A stretch of 64,000 nucleotides of DNA from UBA10677 sp045654245. GTDB lineage: Bacteria > Bacillota > Clostridia > Christensenellales > Pumilibacteraceae. The position numbers and the translations under genes are program-made. The DNA lies in the NCBI GenBank assembly GCA_045654245.1, contig JAZOMX010000011.1:61313-125312 (forward strand), given 5' to 3'. The notes under the pieces were generated by a model that was not told the origin of the DNA, made no database searches, and worked only from the letters and a program-made list of their open reading frames with translations. Numbering within the stretch: position 1 is the first letter of the stretch; each line of letters begins with the position of its first letter. Positions 1-8,058 of the stretch are shown piece by piece.

Positions 1-2
1 TT

Positions 3-368
3 GCAAGCGTATTCTTGCTTTCGGGCGCAAAAGCAAGCGTTCTTGAACTTATTATGTATCCCACTTTCGTTTTGGTAGGCGGAGGCTGGGCAACGATAAA
101 CGTACACTCGTACATTATGAGCGTAGAAATGGCGGACGAAAAGACTACGGGAACTTACACGGGACTATATTATGCGTTCTCAATGACGGCTCAAATCGTA
201 ACGCCGTATCTAGCGGGACTAGTAATCGAGTACATTTCAATGCGAGCACTAATTCCGTATTCGCTCGTATTTATGGGCTTAGCGTTCTTATCAATGCTCC
301 CCGTTCGCCACGGCAACGCAATCAAGACTGAAGAGATAAAAAAGGACGAAGAAGTTGAACAGAACTGA
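3..368 (+). CDS. MFS transporter, C-terminal part (cut by window edge)
   Basis: The reading frame is open from the left edge, so only the C-terminal ~121 residues of a longer membrane protein are seen. They hold about three hydrophobic segments (one containing the TFVLVGGGWATINV stretch) and end in a charged, Lys/Glu-rich cytoplasmic tail. The run VEMADEKTTGTYTGLYYAFSMTAQIVTPYLAG resembles the second half of major facilitator superfamily permeases, where helix 10-11 often carries a GxxxG/Y pattern. The substrate cannot be told from this fragment. The stop lies inside the start of the next gene (14-base overlap), which suggests translational coupling to nth. Confidence 0.6.
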   Translation, partial: ASVFLLSGAKASVLELIMYPTFVLVGGGWATINVHSYIMSVEMADEKTTGTYTGLYYAFSMTAQIVTPYLAGLVIEYISMRALIPYSLVFMGLAFLSMLPVRHGNAIKTEEIKKDEEVEQN

Positions 369-981
369 CGAAATACTATCTTTGCTTTTCGAGGCGTATC
401 CCGACGCGCATTGTGAACTAGACCACGAGGACGATTTTCAACTTCTAGTAGCGGTAATACTGAGCGCGCAATGTACGGATAAAAGAGTGAATATCGTAAC
501 GAAAGAACTCTTTAAGGTTGCAAAAACTCCGTACGATTTTGCTCAAATTGAACCCGAGAAACTGGAAAAACTAATTTTTAGTTGCGGATTTTACCGAAAC
601 AAAGCGAAGAACATAATTCTAGCGAGCAAGGCGATTGTAGAAAACTACGGTGGTAAAGTTCCCGAGGCGTTCGACGAACTAATAAAACTGCCCGGCGTTG
701 GTAGGAAAACGGCGAACGTAGTGACAAGCGTGGCGTTTGGTGGCGACGGAATAGCGGTGGACACGCACGTTTTTAGAACGGCAAACCGACTTGCGCTAGC
801 CAAAGGAAAAACGCCGTACGAAGTGGAAATGGGACTAGAAAAAGTAATTCCCAAAGACAAGCGTTCGCTTTGTCACCATTTACTTATTTTCCACGGCAGA
901 TACACTTGTTCTTCACAGCGTCCAAAATGTGATAAATGTAACTTAAAGAAATACTGTAATTATATTAGCGAGGAAAAATAA
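355..981 (+). CDS. nth: Endonuclease III (base-excision DNA glycosylase/AP lyase)
   Basis: At 208 residues this has the normal length of endonuclease III, which removes oxidised pyrimidines and nicks the AP site. The helix-hairpin-helix LPGVGRKTANVV carries the catalytic lysine, and the following VDTHVFR carries the catalytic aspartate. The C-terminus has four cysteines with spacing C-x6-C-x2-C-x5-C, the exact [4Fe-4S] loop pattern of the family. The start is TTG inside the end of the preceding transporter gene; no better ATG keeps the conserved N-terminus. The next gene begins 1 base after the stop, so it is probably co-transcribed with nfnAB, though no functional link is evident. Confidence 0.95.
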   Translation: MNRTDEILSLLFEAYPDAHCELDHEDDFQLLVAVILSAQCTDKRVNIVTKELFKVAKTPYDFAQIEPEKLEKLIFSCGFYRNKAKNIILASKAIVENYGGKVPEAFDELIKLPGVGRKTANVVTSVAFGGDGIAVDTHVFRTANRLALAKGKTPYEVEMGLEKVIPKDKRSLCHHLLIFHGRYTCSSQRPKCDKCNLKKYCNYISEEK

Positions 982-982
982 C

Positions 983-1810
983 TTGAATAAAATCTTAAAA
1001 AAGCGCACGCTTGCGCCAAAAGTAAACGAATACGTAATCGACGCACCGCTCGTAGCGAAACACGCTCGCCCCGGGCAATTCATAATTTTGCGAGTTGATG
1101 AAGAGGGAGAGAGAATTCCCTTTACGATTTGCGATATGGACAAAGAAAAGGGAACGGTAACAATCCTAGTTCAAGAAGTGGGATATTCTACGGCAAAGTT
1201 AGCCTCCGTACCCGAGGGCGGATATATTTCCGACTTCGTAGGACCGCTTGGAAAGGCTACTGACATAAGCGAATACAAAAATATCGTATTAGTAGGTGGC
1301 GGAATAGGAAGCGCGGTAATCTATCCGCAAGCGAAATATCTTGCCTCAATCGGAAATAAGGCGGAAGTAATCGTAGGTGCGAGAGAGAAAAACCTAATTA
1401 TGTACGAGGACGAATTCCGTCAGTCGGCAAAAGAACTATTTATCACGACGGACGACGGAAGTTACGGCGAAAAAGGTTTCGTAACCGATATTCTAAAAAG
1501 AGGCTTGGACGAGGGTAAATACGATTGCGTAATGGCGGTTGGACCTATGCCTATGATGAGAGCGGTTTCGCTTTTGACAAAGCAGTACGGCGTAAAAACT
1601 GTGGTTAGTATGAACCCTATTATGGTTGACGGAACGGGAATGTGCGGTGGATGTCGTCTTACCGTTGCTGGAAAGACGAAGTACGCTTGCGTTGACGGGC
1701 CCGAGTTTGACGGACACGAAATCGACTGGGAAACGGCAATGAGTAGGCTACGCGCGTACAAAGAGCAAGAGAAAGAACATATATGCAGACTAACTGGTGA
1801 GAAAGAATAA
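983..1810 (+). CDS. nfnA: NfnA: FAD/[2Fe-2S] subunit of NADH-dependent ferredoxin:NADP+ oxidoreductase
   Basis: This 275-residue protein has the ferredoxin-reductase-like FAD domain (RPGQFIILRVDE, then RIPFTICD) and an NAD-binding half with VLVGGGIGSAVIYP. The C-terminal [2Fe-2S] site is GTGMCGGCRLTV plus YACVDGP, with C221, C224 and C236 as visible ligands. The architecture is shared with dihydroorotate dehydrogenase electron-transfer subunits (PyrK), but the gene is followed after 2 bases by the NfnB partner, which decides the assignment. NfnAB bifurcates electrons between NADPH, NAD+ and ferredoxin in the cytoplasm. The start is TTG after a weak GAGG site. Together with Rnf further along it implies ferredoxin-centred redox balancing. 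Confidence 0.88.
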   Translation: MNKILKKRTLAPKVNEYVIDAPLVAKHARPGQFIILRVDEEGERIPFTICDMDKEKGTVTILVQEVGYSTAKLASVPEGGYISDFVGPLGKATDISEYKNIVLVGGGIGSAVIYPQAKYLASIGNKAEVIVGAREKNLIMYEDEFRQSAKELFITTDDGSYGEKGFVTDILKRGLDEGKYDCVMAVGPMPMMRAVSLLTKQYGVKTVVSMNPIMVDGTGMCGGCRLTVAGKTKYACVDGPEFDGHEIDWETAMSRLRAYKEQEKEHICRLTGEKE

Positions 1811-1812
1811 TT

Positions 1813-3189
1813 ATGGCAATATTAAAAAAAGAACGAAATATAATGCCCGAGCAAGAGCCCGAGGTAAGAGCGCATAACTTCGACGAGGTTGCGCTAGGAT
1901 TTGATGCAAGCCTTGCTATGGACGAGGCGACTCGTTGTCTTAACTGCGCTAATCCGCTTTGCGTAAAGGGTTGCCCCGTCGGCGTAAAAATCCCGCAGTT
2001 TCTTTTGGCGGTAGCAAAGGGCGAGTTTGAAAAGGCGGGCGAGATTATAAAGACGACGAACTCACTCCCCTCCGTTTGCGGAAGAGTATGTCCGCAAGAA
2101 CAACAATGCGAGCATAACTGTATAAGAGGTAAAATAGACGGAGCGGTTGCAATCGGCTCGGTAGAGCGTTTCGTTGGCGATTATATGCTTACGCTACCCA
2201 AGAAAGAGTACGATATTAAACCTACGGGCAAGCGCGTAGCGGTAGTAGGTAGTGGACCTGCCGGTATAACTTGTTCGGCGCAACTTGCTCAAAAGGGCGT
2301 AGAAGTAACCGTTTACGAGGCTTTCCACAAAACCGGTGGAGTATTAGTTTACGGAATACCCGAGTTTAGATTACCCAAAGAACTCGTTAAAGCGGAAATA
2401 GACAAACTTCGTGACCTCGGAGTGAAATTTGAACTTAACGTCGTGGTAGGAAAAACTATTACGCTTGACGAACTACGCGAGCAGTACGACGCCGTATTTA
2501 TCGGTAGCGGAGCAGGGCTCCCTCTATTTATGAATATTCCGGGCGAGAGCCTTAACGGAGTGCTTTCCGCAAACGAGTATTTAACGAGAATTAACCTTAT
2601 GGGGGCGTACGATAGTAATTCCACTACGCCCGTGCAAAGAGGCAAGCAAGTAGCGGTAATAGGCGCAGGTAACGTCGCTATGGACGCTGCGAGAACGGCT
2701 CTTCGTATGGGAGCGGAAAAAGTTTCGATAATCTACCGTAGAGGAAAAGACGAAATGCCGGCAAGAAAGGCGGAAATCCACCACGCCGAGCAAGAGGGAA
2801 TAGAGTTTTGCTTGCTCACTAACCCCGTTGAGTTTTTGGGAAAAGACGGTTGGGTTAACGAGATTAAGTGTGTAAAAATGGAGTTAGGCGAGCCTGATGC
2901 TAGCGGAAGAAGAAGTCCCGTCGTGGTAGAGGGTAGCGAGTTCACGCTCCCTGCCGATATGGTAATCGTTGCGCTAGGCACGAGTCCTAATCCGCTCATT
3001 AAAGACAGTTGCGACGGACTTGAAACGGCAAAAAAGGGAATACTAGTAGTTGGCGAAGATATGATGACCTCGCTTGACGGTGTTTACGCCGGTGGCGACG
3101 CCGTAACTGGTTCGGCAACCGTAATCCTTGCTATGGGCGCAGGAAGAAAAGCGTCCGAGGCAATCCTAAAAAGACTTAACCTTGACTAA
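1813..3189 (+). CDS. nfnB: NfnB: FAD/iron-sulfur catalytic subunit, glutamate synthase small-chain-like
   Basis: The 458-residue protein has the N-terminal cysteine-rich [4Fe-4S] domain (RCLNCANPLCVKGCPV, then CGRVCPQEQQCEHNC) followed by two Rossmann folds: FAD-binding VVGSGPAGITCSAQLAQKG and NADP-binding VIGAGNVAMDAARTALRMG. A third FAD motif, GVYAGGDAVTGSATVI, lies near the C-terminus. This is the GltD/NfnB/SudA architecture. No glutamate synthase large subunit is nearby and the NfnA subunit is immediately upstream, so NfnB is the better reading than GltD. The assembly moves electrons between NADPH and ferredoxin plus NAD+. It lies 11 bases before obgE. Confidence 0.9.
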   Translation: MAILKKERNIMPEQEPEVRAHNFDEVALGFDASLAMDEATRCLNCANPLCVKGCPVGVKIPQFLLAVAKGEFEKAGEIIKTTNSLPSVCGRVCPQEQQCEHNCIRGKIDGAVAIGSVERFVGDYMLTLPKKEYDIKPTGKRVAVVGSGPAGITCSAQLAQKGVEVTVYEAFHKTGGVLVYGIPEFRLPKELVKAEIDKLRDLGVKFELNVVVGKTITLDELREQYDAVFIGSGAGLPLFMNIPGESLNGVLSANEYLTRINLMGAYDSNSTTPVQRGKQVAVIGAGNVAMDAARTALRMGAEKVSIIYRRGKDEMPARKAEIHHAEQEGIEFCLLTNPVEFLGKDGWVNEIKCVKMELGEPDASGRRSPVVVEGSEFTLPADMVIVALGTSPNPLIKDSCDGLETAKKGILVVGEDMMTSLDGVYAGGDAVTGSATVILAMGAGRKASEAILKRLNLD

Positions 3190-3200
3190 GGGAGACGATT

Positions 3201-4460
3201 ATGTTTATAGATAAAGCGAAAATTTATATAAAGGCTGGTAACGGTGGAAACGGTTGTACTTCCTTTTATACTGAAAAATACGTTCCTAACGGCGGTCCTG
3301 ACGGTGGCGACGGCGGAAAGGGAGGAGATATCGTGTTCGCAGTTGACGAGCATCTATCCTCGCTTACCGATTTTAAGTTCGAACAGCATTTTAGAGCGGA
3401 AAACGGAGAGAACGGCTCTAGTCGTTTTTCGCACGGAAAGTCGGCAAAACCGTTAGTCGTTAAAGTTCCTAGGGGAACGGTAATTCGTGATGCCGAAACG
3501 GGCAATATTATTGCCGATATGTTTGACGAGAGTGAAATGGTAACGGTACTTAAAGGCGGTTTTGGCGGAAAGGGCAACGCTAGATTTAAGTCCTCGCGCC
3601 GTCAAGCGCCTCGTTTTTCGCAAACGGGACAAAAGACGGACGAGCACGCCGTAACGCTAGAACTCAAAACGATAGCCGACGTAGGGTTAGTAGGATACCC
3701 AAACGTTGGAAAATCTACCTTACTTTCAGTCGTTTCGTCCGCTAAACCTAAGATTGCTAACTATCATTTCACGACGCTTTCTCCAAATCTTGGCGTAGTA
3801 AAATATTACGATAATACTTTCGTAATGGCTGATATCCCAGGACTTATCGACGGAGCGAGCGAGGGCGTAGGACTAGGTAGTGAATTTCTTCGCCACGTAG
3901 ATAGAACTCGCCTTATCGTGCACGTAGTTGATATTTCGGGTTGCGAAGGAAGAGACCCCGTAGAGGATTATCGCAATATAAACCGCGAACTTAAAAACTA
4001 TAATAAGCGTCTTGGTAGTTTGCCACAAATCGTGGTGCTAAACAAGGCTGATATTTTACCGGACGATAGCGAAATCAAGCGTTTCAAACGCTCGGTAAGA
4101 AAGCCCACGGTAGTAATGTCTGCAATTTCACAACAAGGCGTAGATGAACTAATAAAGGTAGTTTACGAAAAACTACTCTCCTTGCCTCCGGTTGAGAAAT
4201 TAGACTATGAGCCGTTTGAGTACGCCGACCGTGACACGACCTCGTTTATCGTAACTCGTTGCGACGACGGTGGATTCGACGTGTCGGGAGGACTTATGGA
4301 AGAACTTGCCCGCAACGTGGTACTAGACAGTTACGATAGTTTTACCTATTTCCAAAAGAAACTAAAAGAAGAGGGAGTACTCAAAGCACTTCGAAAAGCA
4401 GGCGCAAAGGACGGCGATACCGTCCGCGTTCTCGATATCGAGTTCGAGTATTTAGAATAG
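3201..4460 (+). CDS. obgE: GTPase Obg (ribosome assembly and stress GTPase)
   Basis: The N-terminal Obg fold is rich in glycine (GNGGNGCTSFYTEKYVPNGG, DGGDGGKGGDI). The central GTPase domain has G1 GYPNVGKST, the switch TTLSPNLG, G3 DIPGLIDGA, G4 LNKAD and G5 SAIS. The C-terminal ~75 residues form the OCT-type domain seen in Gram-positive Obg proteins. The length, 419 residues, is ordinary. Obg acts on the 50S ribosomal subunit and couples growth to GTP/ppGpp. It is preceded by a good GGGAGACG ribosome site and is followed after one base by nadD-yqeK and then rsfS, the usual obg-nadD-yqeK-rsfS order of Bacillota. Confidence 0.97.
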   Translation: MFIDKAKIYIKAGNGGNGCTSFYTEKYVPNGGPDGGDGGKGGDIVFAVDEHLSSLTDFKFEQHFRAENGENGSSRFSHGKSAKPLVVKVPRGTVIRDAETGNIIADMFDESEMVTVLKGGFGGKGNARFKSSRRQAPRFSQTGQKTDEHAVTLELKTIADVGLVGYPNVGKSTLLSVVSSAKPKIANYHFTTLSPNLGVVKYYDNTFVMADIPGLIDGASEGVGLGSEFLRHVDRTRLIVHVVDISGCEGRDPVEDYRNINRELKNYNKRLGSLPQIVVLNKADILPDDSEIKRFKRSVRKPTVVMSAISQQGVDELIKVVYEKLLSLPPVEKLDYEPFEYADRDTTSFIVTRCDDGGFDVSGGLMEELARNVVLDSYDSFTYFQKKLKEEGVLKALRKAGAKDGDTVRVLDIEFEYLE

Positions 4461-4461
4461 T

Positions 4462-5589
4462 ATGAAAAGAGCGATTTTCGGCGGAAGTTTCGACCCGCCA
4501 ACCAAAGCGCATTACTCGCTTGCAAAAAAACTAACCGAGTTTTTTGATGAAGTAATCGTAGTTCCTGCGTATATTTCCCCCTTTAAGACGGACGGGAGTG
4601 AAGTGGACGGCGAAACGAGACTAACGCTATTAAAGAGACTGTTCGAGGGCGACGATAAAATCAAAGTATCGTCCGTCGAACTTGACGCAAAGGGCACGAG
4701 TTATTCTTTTATGACGGCGCAAAAGTTTTTCCGTGAGGGCGACGAACTATATTTCGTAATCGGCTCGGACGGTCTAGCAACGCTTGACCGCTGGGCGAGA
4801 GTGGATATATTAAACAGTCTCGTCACTTTCCTCGTTGTCGAGCGTCCGTTTTATCCCATTAAGCAAGCCGACCTAGATTACGCTCGTACTTTTTTGCGAG
4901 TTGAAGTTGCGCCATTTTTGGGTGAGGAAGGCTCGTCGTCGCTACTTAAAGCGAGCGTAGCGTTTGGTAAAGAAGACGAGGTAGTGCCTCCGCTCGTAGC
5001 AGATTTCATTAAAGAAAACGGGCTATACCGAAACTACTGTGAAATAACCGAAAAATTCGGCGAAATGAAATTGAAACAAAGCCGAATAGAGCACACTTAC
5101 CGAGTGGTAAAGAGTGCGATTATTCTTGCGTTTAAGAAAGGTGTTAGCACGGATAAAGCAATAAAAGCAAGTATTTTGCACGATATCGCTAAATATCTTT
5201 CGCCCTCCGATTTTGAAAAAATAGGACTAGTTTATCCCGAAGAGGCGAAATCGTATTCTGCTCCCGTAGCGCATCAGATTACGGGGCGAGCGGTTGCAAA
5301 AGAGTTTTTTGGTATTAGCGACGAAGAAATCTTAAACGCTATTGCAACGCATACTACGGGCGATAAAAATATGACCGACCTGCAAAAAATCGTGTTTTGC
5401 GCCGACTATATCGAGGACGGCAGAGATTTTTCGGGCATTGACGAAATAAGAAAAATAACTTACGACGACCTAGATAAAGGCGTAGTTGCGATAATAAAGA
5501 ACACGATTAAATATCTAGAAAGCAAGGGCGAGACGGTTGCTAGTCAAACGCTGGATGCGCTTGCGTGCTATGAAAAGGAGAAATTATGA
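4462..5589 (+). CDS. NadD-YqeK fusion: nicotinate mononucleotide adenylyltransferase with HD-domain Ap4A hydrolase
   Basis: Residues ~1-190 are NadD, the nucleotidyltransferase that makes deamido-NAD; they carry FGGSFDPPTKAHYSLAK (ATP-binding H-x-G/x-H family motif region) and the VIGSDGLATLDRW block. Residues ~200-375 are YqeK, an HD-domain protein; the metal-binding histidine is H211 (EHTYRV) and the HD pair is H240-D241 (ILHDIAKYL), with HQITGRAVAKEFF and KIVFCADYIEDGRDF downstream. In Bacillus the two are separate adjacent genes; YqeK there hydrolyses Ap4A symmetrically. Here they are one frame with no internal stop or obvious second start. The stop overlaps the start of rsfS by 4 bases. 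Confidence 0.93.
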   Translation: MKRAIFGGSFDPPTKAHYSLAKKLTEFFDEVIVVPAYISPFKTDGSEVDGETRLTLLKRLFEGDDKIKVSSVELDAKGTSYSFMTAQKFFREGDELYFVIGSDGLATLDRWARVDILNSLVTFLVVERPFYPIKQADLDYARTFLRVEVAPFLGEEGSSSLLKASVAFGKEDEVVPPLVADFIKENGLYRNYCEITEKFGEMKLKQSRIEHTYRVVKSAIILAFKKGVSTDKAIKASILHDIAKYLSPSDFEKIGLVYPEEAKSYSAPVAHQITGRAVAKEFFGISDEEILNAIATHTTGDKNMTDLQKIVFCADYIEDGRDFSGIDEIRKITYDDLDKGVVAIIKNTIKYLESKGETVASQTLDALACYEKEKL

Positions 5590-5966
5590 TAAAGAAAACT
5601 GATTTAAGTAAATTTAATTTAACCGAGCCAAGCGAACTTGCTACGGCGATTGCAACTTTGCTCGACGAGAAAAAAGGCAAAGACGTAACGACTATTGACC
5701 TAACGGGCAAAACGATTGTAGCCGACTACTTCGTTATCGCTAGCGTATTTTCTACGACTGCCGTAAAGGCGCTAGCCGACTACGTAGAGGATGAACTTTC
5801 CAAGACTGGATTAGAGCCTCTTCATCGTGACGCTGACGCAAAGTGGATTGCGCTCGATTACGGCTCGGTAATAGTACACGTCTTTTATAAAGAACTCCGT
5901 GATTTTTACCAAATCGAAAGACTTTGGGCGGATGGAGAGAATATTAAGAAATTCATTGAGGACTAA
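5586..5966 (+). CDS. rsfS: Ribosomal silencing factor RsfS
   Basis: This 126-residue protein matches the RsfS/Iojap family. It has KTIVADYFVIASVFSTTAVKALADYVEDEL and the conserved LHRDADAKWIALDYGSVIVHVFYKELRDFYQIERLW segment. RsfS binds L14 on the 50S subunit and blocks 30S joining when nutrients run low. The start ATG overlaps the stop of nadD-yqeK (ATGA), so the two are probably translationally coupled. The PAP2 gene follows after 2 bases. Nothing unusual is seen in the protein itself. Confidence 0.95.
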   Translation: MIKKTDLSKFNLTEPSELATAIATLLDEKKGKDVTTIDLTGKTIVADYFVIASVFSTTAVKALADYVEDELSKTGLEPLHRDADAKWIALDYGSVIVHVFYKELRDFYQIERLWADGENIKKFIED

Positions 5967-5968
5967 AA

Positions 5969-6877
5969 ATGGAAGTATCAATCGTAAAAGCCGTTCAACA
6001 AATGCGTTGCGGATTTTTGGATGCGCTATTTTCGGGCATAACCTACTTTGGCGACGAGATATTCTTTTTGGTAGTAGGCGTAGTTCTTTACTGGTGCGTA
6101 GATAAGCGTTTTGGCTTTAAGTATATCAACGTATATCTTCTCGGCAACGTGGCGGTAGAAGGCGTAAAATCGCTCGTAGGAAGAGCAAGACCGTACACCT
6201 ACGACGGTATAGCATCCGTAACTGAGCCTACGGGTGGATATTCGTTTCCTAGCGGACACTCGCACTCGATAGCGAGCATAACGACGCAATTATCGAATAA
6301 GTATAGAAAAACTTGGGTTTACGTCGTTTCGGCGATTGCTTGCGTTTTGGTGGCGTTTAGTAGGGTTTACCTCGGCCAACACTTTTTAAGCGACGTAATC
6401 GTGGGACTAGCGTTCGGAATAGGGTTAGCGTTACTGTTTTCTAACCTATTTGAACTGCTAAAAGATAGAGAAGAGTTCGTTGTTTTGGGCGTACTCCCTA
6501 TCTGTTTTATCGTCTTGCTCGTTCTAATTTTTACGGACAGCCTCGATTCTGCCGGCAACGTACTCAAAGTTTTGGGCGGATATAGTGCGGTAACGATAGG
6601 ATATTTTATTGAAAAAAGATATATAAAGTACGAAGTGAAAGCAAGATGGTTCGTTCAGATTATCAAAGTCGTAATCGGACTTGCTCTTTCGTTGGCAGTA
6701 AAGGAAGGTTTTAAACTCTTTATTCCCAAAGATTTACCGATTTTATATAACCTCGTTCGTTATTTCGTAACGGGATTAGTTGCAACGGCAAGCGTAATGT
6801 GGCTATTTAAGGCGCTCGACCTAGAAAACAGAATTCCTAAAAAGAGTAAAGAGACGCTTGACAGAGCCAAGCAGTAG
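5969..6877 (+). CDS. PAP2-superfamily membrane phosphatase
   Basis: The 302-residue polytopic membrane protein carries all three PAP2 signature motifs: KSLVGRARP (KX6RP), PSGHSHS (PSGH) and SRVYLGQHFLSD (SRX5HX3D). Such enzymes dephosphorylate lipid phosphates such as undecaprenyl pyrophosphate or phosphatidate on the outer membrane face. About seven to nine hydrophobic segments are present, more than the minimal six, because a C-terminal extension with three or four extra helices follows the catalytic core. The substrate is not evident. It is the last gene of the nth-rsfS run, and its final codons contain the -35 box of the next transcription unit. Confidence 0.85.
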   Translation: MEVSIVKAVQQMRCGFLDALFSGITYFGDEIFFLVVGVVLYWCVDKRFGFKYINVYLLGNVAVEGVKSLVGRARPYTYDGIASVTEPTGGYSFPSGHSHSIASITTQLSNKYRKTWVYVVSAIACVLVAFSRVYLGQHFLSDVIVGLAFGIGLALLFSNLFELLKDREEFVVLGVLPICFIVLLVLIFTDSLDSAGNVLKVLGGYSAVTIGYFIEKRYIKYEVKARWFVQIIKVVIGLALSLAVKEGFKLFIPKDLPILYNLVRYFVTGLVATASVMWLFKALDLENRIPKKSKETLDRAKQ

Positions 6878-6886
6878 AGTTATAAT
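6858..6886 (+). promoter_or_regulatory. Sigma-A type promoter of the FMN-riboswitch unit
   Basis: TTGACA at 6858-6863 and TATAAT at 6881-6886, both perfect consensus hexamers, are separated by exactly 17 bases. The -35 box and most of the spacer lie inside the last codons of the PAP2 gene. Initiation would fall just before the FMN aptamer. Confidence 0.85.
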
Positions 6887-6889
6887 ATT

Positions 6890-7003
6890 ATTACTTGGAG
6901 GCGAGGCGAAAATCCTCACCGGCGGTACAGTCCGCAAAGCGCGTGTGCGCCCGAAAAGGTGAAATTCCTTTACCGACGGTTACAGTCCGGACGAGATGAG
7001 TAA
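6890..7003 (+). ncRNA. FMN riboswitch (RFN element) aptamer
   Basis: The conserved RFN core is readable: GAGGCGAGGCGAAAATCCTC, ACCGGCGGTACAGTCCGC, the variable arm, then CCGACGGTTACAGTCCGGACGAGATGAG. The P1 helix can be drawn between TTACTT (6890-6895) and GAGTAA (6998-7003) with one G-U pair. Binding of FMN turns off riboflavin uptake or synthesis genes. It fits the RibU transporter moiety encoded directly downstream. Confidence 0.93.
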
Positions 7004-7027
7004 AAACGGTATAATTTTGTTTTTCTC

Positions 7028-7052
7028 GCGCCTTCAACAAAAACGGAGGCGC
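7028..7052 (+). promoter_or_regulatory. Riboswitch expression platform: hairpin hiding the ribosome-binding site
   Basis: GCGCCTTC (7028-7035) pairs over 8 bp, with one G-U pair, with GGAGGCGC (7045-7052), burying the only Shine-Dalgarno sequence (GGAGG) 11 bases before the ATG at 7060. A short T-run (ATTTTT) follows, so partial transcription termination is also possible. Translational control is the simpler reading. Confidence 0.7.
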
Positions 7053-7059
7053 AATTTTT

Positions 7060-8058
7060 ATGACGATTAAGAAATATTTTACGACTAAAAGCCTAACTAC
7101 GATAGCAGTATTCGTGGCGCTTGGCTACGGATTATCGTGGTTAGAATTTCCCATATTCCCACCAGCCCCCTTTCTAAAACTCGACTTTACCAACGTAATA
7201 ACGCTACTATGCGGATATATGTTCGGACCTATCGGGGCGATTGTAGTAGAGGGAATAAAACAACTTTTAATACTGCTTACGCACTCTGACACGGCTGGGG
7301 TAGGACAACTTGCAAACTTTCTAATGACGACGGCTTTCGTACTCCCGCCTTCGCTACTTTATAAGTTCAAAAAAGGCAAAACTTGGGTAGTGATAGGTAT
7401 GGCGGTTGGCTCCGTTTTGCAAATCGGAGTAGCGCTTTTGTGTAATCGATACATAACTTTTCCGCTCTACGTTGGCGATAGCGCTAAGGGTATGTTCGCC
7501 TCGCTTTGGGTTTACGTTTTGGCTTTTAACGCCGTAAAGACGGTAGTAATCAGCGTTATAACTTTTTTGGTTTACAAGAGAATAGGGCGTTTGCTCGACA
7601 AAATGTTCCCACAAAAAGTTAAGAAAACTCGTGAGTTTAAGTTCATTTCCTCGTCCGCAGAAGAGACGACGGAACTAGCGAAGAAAATAGCGAGCCACTT
7701 AATCGGCGGAGAAGTTATTACGCTTGACGGCGAACTAGGAGCGGGCAAAACGGTGTTCGTTAAAGGCTTAGCGGAAGCGCTTGGCATTGACGGAGAAGAG
7801 GTAACGAGTCCCACCTTTACGCTTATGTGCGATTACGACGGACGACTTAAACTAGTCCATATCGACGCTTATAGGCTCTCTAGCGGAGAGGAGGCTTACG
7901 AGGCAGGGCTAACCGAGTATTTCGGCGAGAGAAACACGGTGGTATGTATCGAGTGGGCGCAAAATATTGAAAGCGCAATTAGTGGAAGAAAAATAATCGA
8001 GATTAAAATCAGCCGAACGGCGGATGAAAAAAGGGAGATAGAAATCAATGACAAGTAA
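7060..8058 (+). CDS. RibU-TsaE fusion: riboflavin ECF transporter S-component joined to tRNA t6A-synthesis ATPase
   Basis: Residues ~1-185 are a RibU-type ECF S-component with about five or six membrane helices (TTIAVFVALGYGLSWLEFPI, LDFTNVITLLCGYMFGPIGA, then WVYVLAFNAVKTVVISVITF). Residues ~192-332 are TsaE: P-loop GELGAGKT at 224-231, TSPTFTLM, the HIDAYRL block and VVCIEWAQN. TsaE drives TsaB/TsaD-dependent threonylcarbamoyl-adenosine formation on tRNA. The frame runs through without a stop. The one internal ATG near the joint (codon 181, in DKMFPQ) lacks a good ribosome site, so a real fusion is likely. The gene overlaps yhbY by 11 bases and tsaB follows, which fits the TsaE half; the FMN riboswitch fits the RibU half. 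Confidence 0.9.
   Translation: MTIKKYFTTKSLTTIAVFVALGYGLSWLEFPIFPPAPFLKLDFTNVITLLCGYMFGPIGAIVVEGIKQLLILLTHSDTAGVGQLANFLMTTAFVLPPSLLYKFKKGKTWVVIGMAVGSVLQIGVALLCNRYITFPLYVGDSAKGMFASLWVYVLAFNAVKTVVISVITFLVYKRIGRLLDKMFPQKVKKTREFKFISSSAEETTELAKKIASHLIGGEVITLDGELGAGKTVFVKGLAEALGIDGEEVTSPTFTLMCDYDGRLKLVHIDAYRLSSGEEAYEAGLTEYFGERNTVVCIEWAQNIESAISGRKIIEIKISRTADEKREIEINDK

Noticed and set aside
983..1810. Dihydroorotate dehydrogenase electron-transfer subunit PyrK
   Set aside because: The domain plan is the same, but the next gene is an NfnB/GltD-type protein and no pyrD is present, so NfnA fits better.
1813..3189. Glutamate synthase small subunit GltD
   Set aside because: No glutamate synthase large subunit adjoins it and the NfnA partner precedes it directly.
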